Assembly: GCA_937907035.1 (NCBI GenBank)
Contig: CALCTX010000173.1
Location: forward strand, 1 to 7,128
Source of the DNA: an uncultured Selenomonadales bacterium
Lineage (GTDB): Bacteria > Bacillota_C > Negativicutes > Selenomonadales > Selenomonadaceae
Length of the DNA: 7,128 bases
Direction: 5' to 3'
The position numbers and the translations under genes are program-made. This document shows positions 4,786-7,128 of the stretch, one piece after another; position 1 is the stretch's first letter; every line of letters starts with the position of its first letter. The notes below the pieces were generated by a model, which searched no databases, was not told the origin of the DNA, and was given only the letters and a program-made list of their open reading frames with translations.

Positions 4786-5913
4786 ATGCGCGGTAAAAAT
4801 TTCCTCATTATAGCGGCTTCTATCGGTTCAGGTCATGTAAAAGCGGCCGAAGCAATCGCTGAGGCATTGAAAATTAAAGAGCCGAACGCATCAATAACGA
4901 TAATTGATTTTACTGAATGGGGGATTTCTTGGGCAACGGCATTTATGAAGGCAACATATCTTATGATGTTGCGGGTTGTGCCTGACCTTTATAAACTTAT
5001 GTATAAGTTCACCGGCGGAAAGGCTGGCGGCTTGTCAGTACAAAGCTTGATATCTTTTATTACGAAAAGAGATATAGCAGCGTTGGTGAAGAAATATAAA
5101 CCGGATGCTTTGATCTGTACGCATCCGTTTCCGGCTGGGGCAGCTTCCTGGTTTAAAAAGTCACATCCGGATTCATTTTTGTTTGGTACTTTGATCACCG
5201 ACTATTCAGTGCATCAGATGTGGATATATCAAAATGTTGATTGTTATTTTGTGGCACGTGAGGCGATGAAAACCGACCTTTTGTCAGCGGGGTTGCCACA
5301 GGAACAAATTTTTGTTACCGGGATCCCTATATCCAACCGGTTCCTGCGGCAGGGGAACAGGCTTCAGACACTTGAACACTTTAAGCTCAGAAGTGATCAA
5401 CCGGTCGTTTTGATCATGGGCGGTGGACTTGGTCTTGGCGGTGTTGAGGCTGCGCTGATAAAGTTAGAAAAAATTGAACGTTCGCTTCAGATTTTGGTTA
5501 TTGCCGGGAAAAATGTCAAGTTGAAAAAGCGTGTGGAGACAGCGGCAAATTATTCGCATCATAAGATTCTTGTTTGGGGATATTGTGCGGAAGTACCGGA
5601 AATGATGTCAATTGCTTCGTTGCTTATCAGCAAGCCGGGCGCACTGACGGTAACGGAAGCTTTTGCCAGTGAATTGCCGATGATCTTGCATGACCCTATT
5701 CCCGGGCCGGAGACAGATAATGCGGCGTATGCTTCCAGGCGGGGAGCTGCTTTGTGGGCACGTACTGATGATAAGCTCGAGGAAGCTGTTAATTTGGCGA
5801 TAAATGAAAGTGATCAGTTGGGAAAGATGAAAGAAATGGCGCATAAATATAAGCGACCATACGCAGCTGAGGAAATTGCTGAATTGATATTCAAAGAATT
5901 AAAGAAAAAATAA
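4786..5913 (+). CDS. GT28 glycosyltransferase, MGDG synthase / UgtP-like
   Basis: A 375-residue enzyme of the monogalactosyldiacylglycerol synthase family, two Rossmann-like (GT-B) halves. The N-terminal acceptor half starts with FLIIAASIGSGHVKAA, the glycine-rich GSGH motif at 14-17. It also has THPFPAG (112-118) and TDYSVHQMW (138-146), the usual place of the catalytic/acceptor histidine region. The C-terminal half has MGGGLGLGG (211-219) and the nucleotide-sugar site SKPGALTVTEA (282-292) with IPGPETDNA (305-313). Relatives move glucose or galactose from a UDP-sugar onto diacylglycerol at the inner face of the membrane, making membrane glycolipids or a lipoteichoic acid anchor. The sugar and lipid cannot be told from sequence. 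The ATG at 4786 has GGAGG 6 bases upstream and its own promoter. It has no signal peptide and is expected to be a peripheral membrane protein. Confidence 0.9.
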   Translation: MRGKNFLIIAASIGSGHVKAAEAIAEALKIKEPNASITIIDFTEWGISWATAFMKATYLMMLRVVPDLYKLMYKFTGGKAGGLSVQSLISFITKRDIAALVKKYKPDALICTHPFPAGAASWFKKSHPDSFLFGTLITDYSVHQMWIYQNVDCYFVAREAMKTDLLSAGLPQEQIFVTGIPISNRFLRQGNRLQTLEHFKLRSDQPVVLIMGGGLGLGGVEAALIKLEKIERSLQILVIAGKNVKLKKRVETAANYSHHKILVWGYCAEVPEMMSIASLLISKPGALTVTEAFASELPMILHDPIPGPETDNAAYASRRGAALWARTDDKLEEAVNLAINESDQLGKMKEMAHKYKRPYAAEEIAELIFKELKKK

Positions 5914-5929
5914 AATTTTATAAATTTTA
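5911..5929 (+). terminator. AT-only inverted repeat after the glycosyltransferase gene
   Basis: TAAAATTT (5911-5918, including the stop codon) and AAATTTTA (5922-5929) are perfect inverted arms around TAT. A second small one, AAAAAC/GTTTTT (5974-5988), follows. With no G-C pairs, the first would be a weak terminator, so read-through into the zinc-ribbon gene is possible. Confidence 0.25.
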
Positions 5930-5964
5930 GAAGGGTTTATTCTTTTCATGCCGAAATATCTAAC

Positions 5965-5993
5965 TTGTGATACAAAAACACTGTTTTTATTAA
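5965..5993 (+). promoter_or_regulatory. Possible promoter for the zinc-ribbon gene
   Basis: TTGTGA (5965-5970), a 17-base spacer and TATTAA (5988-5993) give correct spacing with moderate matches. The 117-base gap before the next gene leaves room for an independent promoter. The region is AT-rich, so chance matches are likely. Confidence 0.3.
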
Positions 5994-6030
5994 TGGTGTA
6001 AAAAAATATAGGCGAATTCAGGTGTTGGTT

Positions 6031-6765
6031 ATGGCATTAAGTAAATTGGAACGCAGTTCGGACGGTACTTGTGCTTGCCCCACTTGTGGTGGAGTTTTGG
6101 AATATGTTTCCGGGGCCGCGGTCAGTTATGTTGATGGTAAACTGGATATGGAAGCGGCTAAGCCAAAGTACGAGTGTCATAAGTGCGGGGTGTTTTATCG
6201 GGAAGTTTTAAATTCAGGATTCTTTGATGTTTTTCCGTTAGAAGAAAAACCATTGCCTAAAAAGACAATTGAAAAAACAGATCCTTGCTCGCAAGAGGCA
6301 GTTGCTTTAAACCCGGGAGCTGATGGCAAATGTCAGTGTCCTAATTGTCATAATAGCTTGCGGTATGTAGAAGGCGGTGCGGTACAAGTTATTGATGGCA
6401 AGGTCAATATGGACAATGTCAAGCCGACTTATGAATGCGATACTTGTAATGTTGTCTATCGGGAAGTATTGAATTCAGGATTTTATCATGCTTATCCGTT
6501 GGAAAATCATGCTAAAGTTCTGGAAAAAAAGAAAGTCATTGCAACGGGAGATATTCCGCCGGTTATTTTGAAAAAAGATGCCAATGGCAAATGCAAATGC
6601 CCAAGATGCGGAGAAATGATGAATTTTGTTGAAGGCGGAGCAGTGACAATAGTTAATGGAAAACCGGATATGGAAAATGTCAAAGCACGCTTTGTTTGTG
6701 ACGAGTGCAAGTCGGTTTTTCGACAGATCGCCACTACAGAGTATTATCAATGGGCGGAAAAGTAG
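6031..6765 (+). CDS. Triple tandem zinc-ribbon protein, function unknown
   Basis: A 244-residue protein built of three copies of one unit, with no family name recognised. Each unit reads DGxCxCPxC, then a YV-G-AV / DGK / M segment, then a CxxC knuckle. Cysteines are at 14,16,19,49,52; 101,103,106,136,139; and 188,190,193,223,226, so the period is exactly 87 residues. Units 1 and 2 also share YREVLNSGF and a PLE ending; unit 3 is more divergent (FRQIATTEY). Four cysteines per unit could hold one zinc, with the extra CxC cysteine left over; C86 in the first linker is unpaired. The linkers are Lys/Glu-rich. No signal peptide or membrane helix is seen, so it is probably cytoplasmic. The ATG at 6031 has AGGTG (6020-6024) 6 bases upstream; GTG at 6022 is the alternative. 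Nucleic-acid or protein binding is plausible but unproven. Confidence 0.85.
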   Translation: MALSKLERSSDGTCACPTCGGVLEYVSGAAVSYVDGKLDMEAAKPKYECHKCGVFYREVLNSGFFDVFPLEEKPLPKKTIEKTDPCSQEAVALNPGADGKCQCPNCHNSLRYVEGGAVQVIDGKVNMDNVKPTYECDTCNVVYREVLNSGFYHAYPLENHAKVLEKKKVIATGDIPPVILKKDANGKCKCPRCGEMMNFVEGGAVTIVNGKPDMENVKARFVCDECKSVFRQIATTEYYQWAEK

Positions 6766-6791
6766 GAGAAAGTACGGATTTTGAGTAAAAA

Positions 6792-6829
6792 ACAAAGAAA
6801 AATGCTTGCGAAAAGCGCATTTTCTTTGT
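6792..6829 (+). terminator. Terminator after the zinc-ribbon gene
   Basis: ACAAAGAAAAATGC (6792-6805) pairs with GCATTTTCTTTGT (6817-6829), a 13-base-pair stem with one bulged A and an 11-base loop. The T-rich 3' arm is followed by ATTATT instead of a clean T-run. The position, 26 bases after the stop, supports termination. Confidence 0.65.
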
Positions 6830-6834
6830 ATTAT
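6806..6834 (+). promoter_or_regulatory. Possible promoter for the FtsB/DivIC gene, inside the terminator
   Basis: TTGCGA (6806-6811) lies in the terminator loop, and TATTAT (6829-6834) follows its 3' arm with a 17-base spacer. The -35 hexamer is the same as in the promoter at 4725. A start near 6841 would give a leader of about 30 bases before the ATG at 6872. Confidence 0.4.
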
Positions 6835-6871
6835 TAAAGTGAATTGATATTTTGTGCGATAAGGTGAGTAA

Positions 6872-7128
6872 ATGCAACGAATGAGTTCAAAAGGGTCAAA
6901 ACGAAATATTGACTGGTTTGTTCTTGTAATGGGCTGTTTCTTTGTCTATTTTTCCTATACGGTGATAGGTATGGTAATGCAGTTTACTGATATTACGAGA
7001 GATTATGAGGCTGCACATTCAAGATTGGAAACCGCCAGAACGTTGAATAATAATCTTCGCGAGGAGAAAAAAGGGCTTTCGGACTCTGCCTATATTGAGA
7101 AGATTGCGCGCGAAGAACTCGGCCTGAC
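6872..7128 (+). CDS. FtsB/DivIC septum formation initiator family protein (5' part)
   Basis: The first 85 residues of a gene that runs off the window; no stop is reached. A short basic cytoplasmic N-terminus (RMSSKGSKR) leads into one membrane helix at about residues 14-36. An extracytoplasmic coiled coil follows at about 40-69, rich in Glu, Arg, Leu and Asn. The family motif YIEKIAREELGL is at 74-85, the conserved end of the DivIC/FtsB/FtsL-like domain. In the divisome these proteins join with FtsL and FtsQ/DivIB and help activate septal wall synthesis (family knowledge). Length suggests only a few tens of residues are missing. AAGGTGAG (6861-6868) is a good ribosome site before the ATG at 6872. 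Sequence alone does not separate FtsB from DivIC. Confidence 0.85.
   Translation, partial: MQRMSSKGSKRNIDWFVLVMGCFFVYFSYTVIGMVMQFTDITRDYEAAHSRLETARTLNNNLREEKKGLSDSAYIEKIAREELGL

Noticed and set aside
6475..6795. 106-residue - strand reading frame
   Set aside because: Antisense to the third zinc-ribbon unit, which has clear periodic cysteines on the + strand.
6781..6837. Short TTG-started frame reading SKKQRKM
   Set aside because: It coincides with the terminator hairpin and has no Shine-Dalgarno at a suitable distance.

Overview
The window carries part of a Bacillota (Firmicutes) type genome. The evidence is the order khpA-ylqD-rimM-trmD (YlqD is essentially a Firmicutes protein), strong AAAGAGG/GGAGG ribosome binding sites, sigma-A type promoters, a YuiC-like 3D-domain protein, a diacylglycerol glucosyltransferase/MGDG-synthase-like GT28 enzyme and a DivIC/FtsB-type division protein. 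The mid-40s GC look and the gene content would fit a Negativicutes or clostridial relative, but the lineage is an inference and no rRNA is present to settle it.

Region 1 (1-2510, + strand) is a ribosome-maturation operon. KhpA (small KH RNA-binding protein), YlqD, RimM (30S assembly factor) and TrmD (tRNA m1G37 methyltransferase) are packed with overlaps or few-base gaps, apart from a terminator-like hairpin between khpA and ylqD. A secreted 3D-domain protein with an extremely acidic linker follows trmD with tight spacing, in the place where many relatives have rplS.

Region 2 (about 2511-3234, - strand) is an apparently intact single-gene IS200/IS605-family insertion sequence. It has an HUH/Tyr TnpA, a structured hairpin-rich right end, a left-end hairpin matching the right-end one, and a copy of ATCATGA at each side. 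Its tnpA leader contains an anti-Shine-Dalgarno arm. It sits exactly in the gap between two convergent operons.

Region 3 (3265-4614, - strand) holds a DUF21/CBS/CorC_HlyC membrane protein with a very strong hairpin terminator just past its stop. It diverges from region 4 across a 171-base intergenic stretch with one promoter per direction and a perfect 9-1-9 palindrome over the leftward -10 box.

Region 4 (4786-7128, + strand) has the GT28 glycosyltransferase (membrane glycolipid synthesis), then a protein made of three zinc-ribbon units spaced exactly 87 residues apart (function unknown), a terminator, and the start of a FtsB/DivIC-type septum protein cut by the window end. The least explained items are the triple zinc-ribbon protein and the structured end of the insertion sequence; the rest is mostly ordinary housekeeping.
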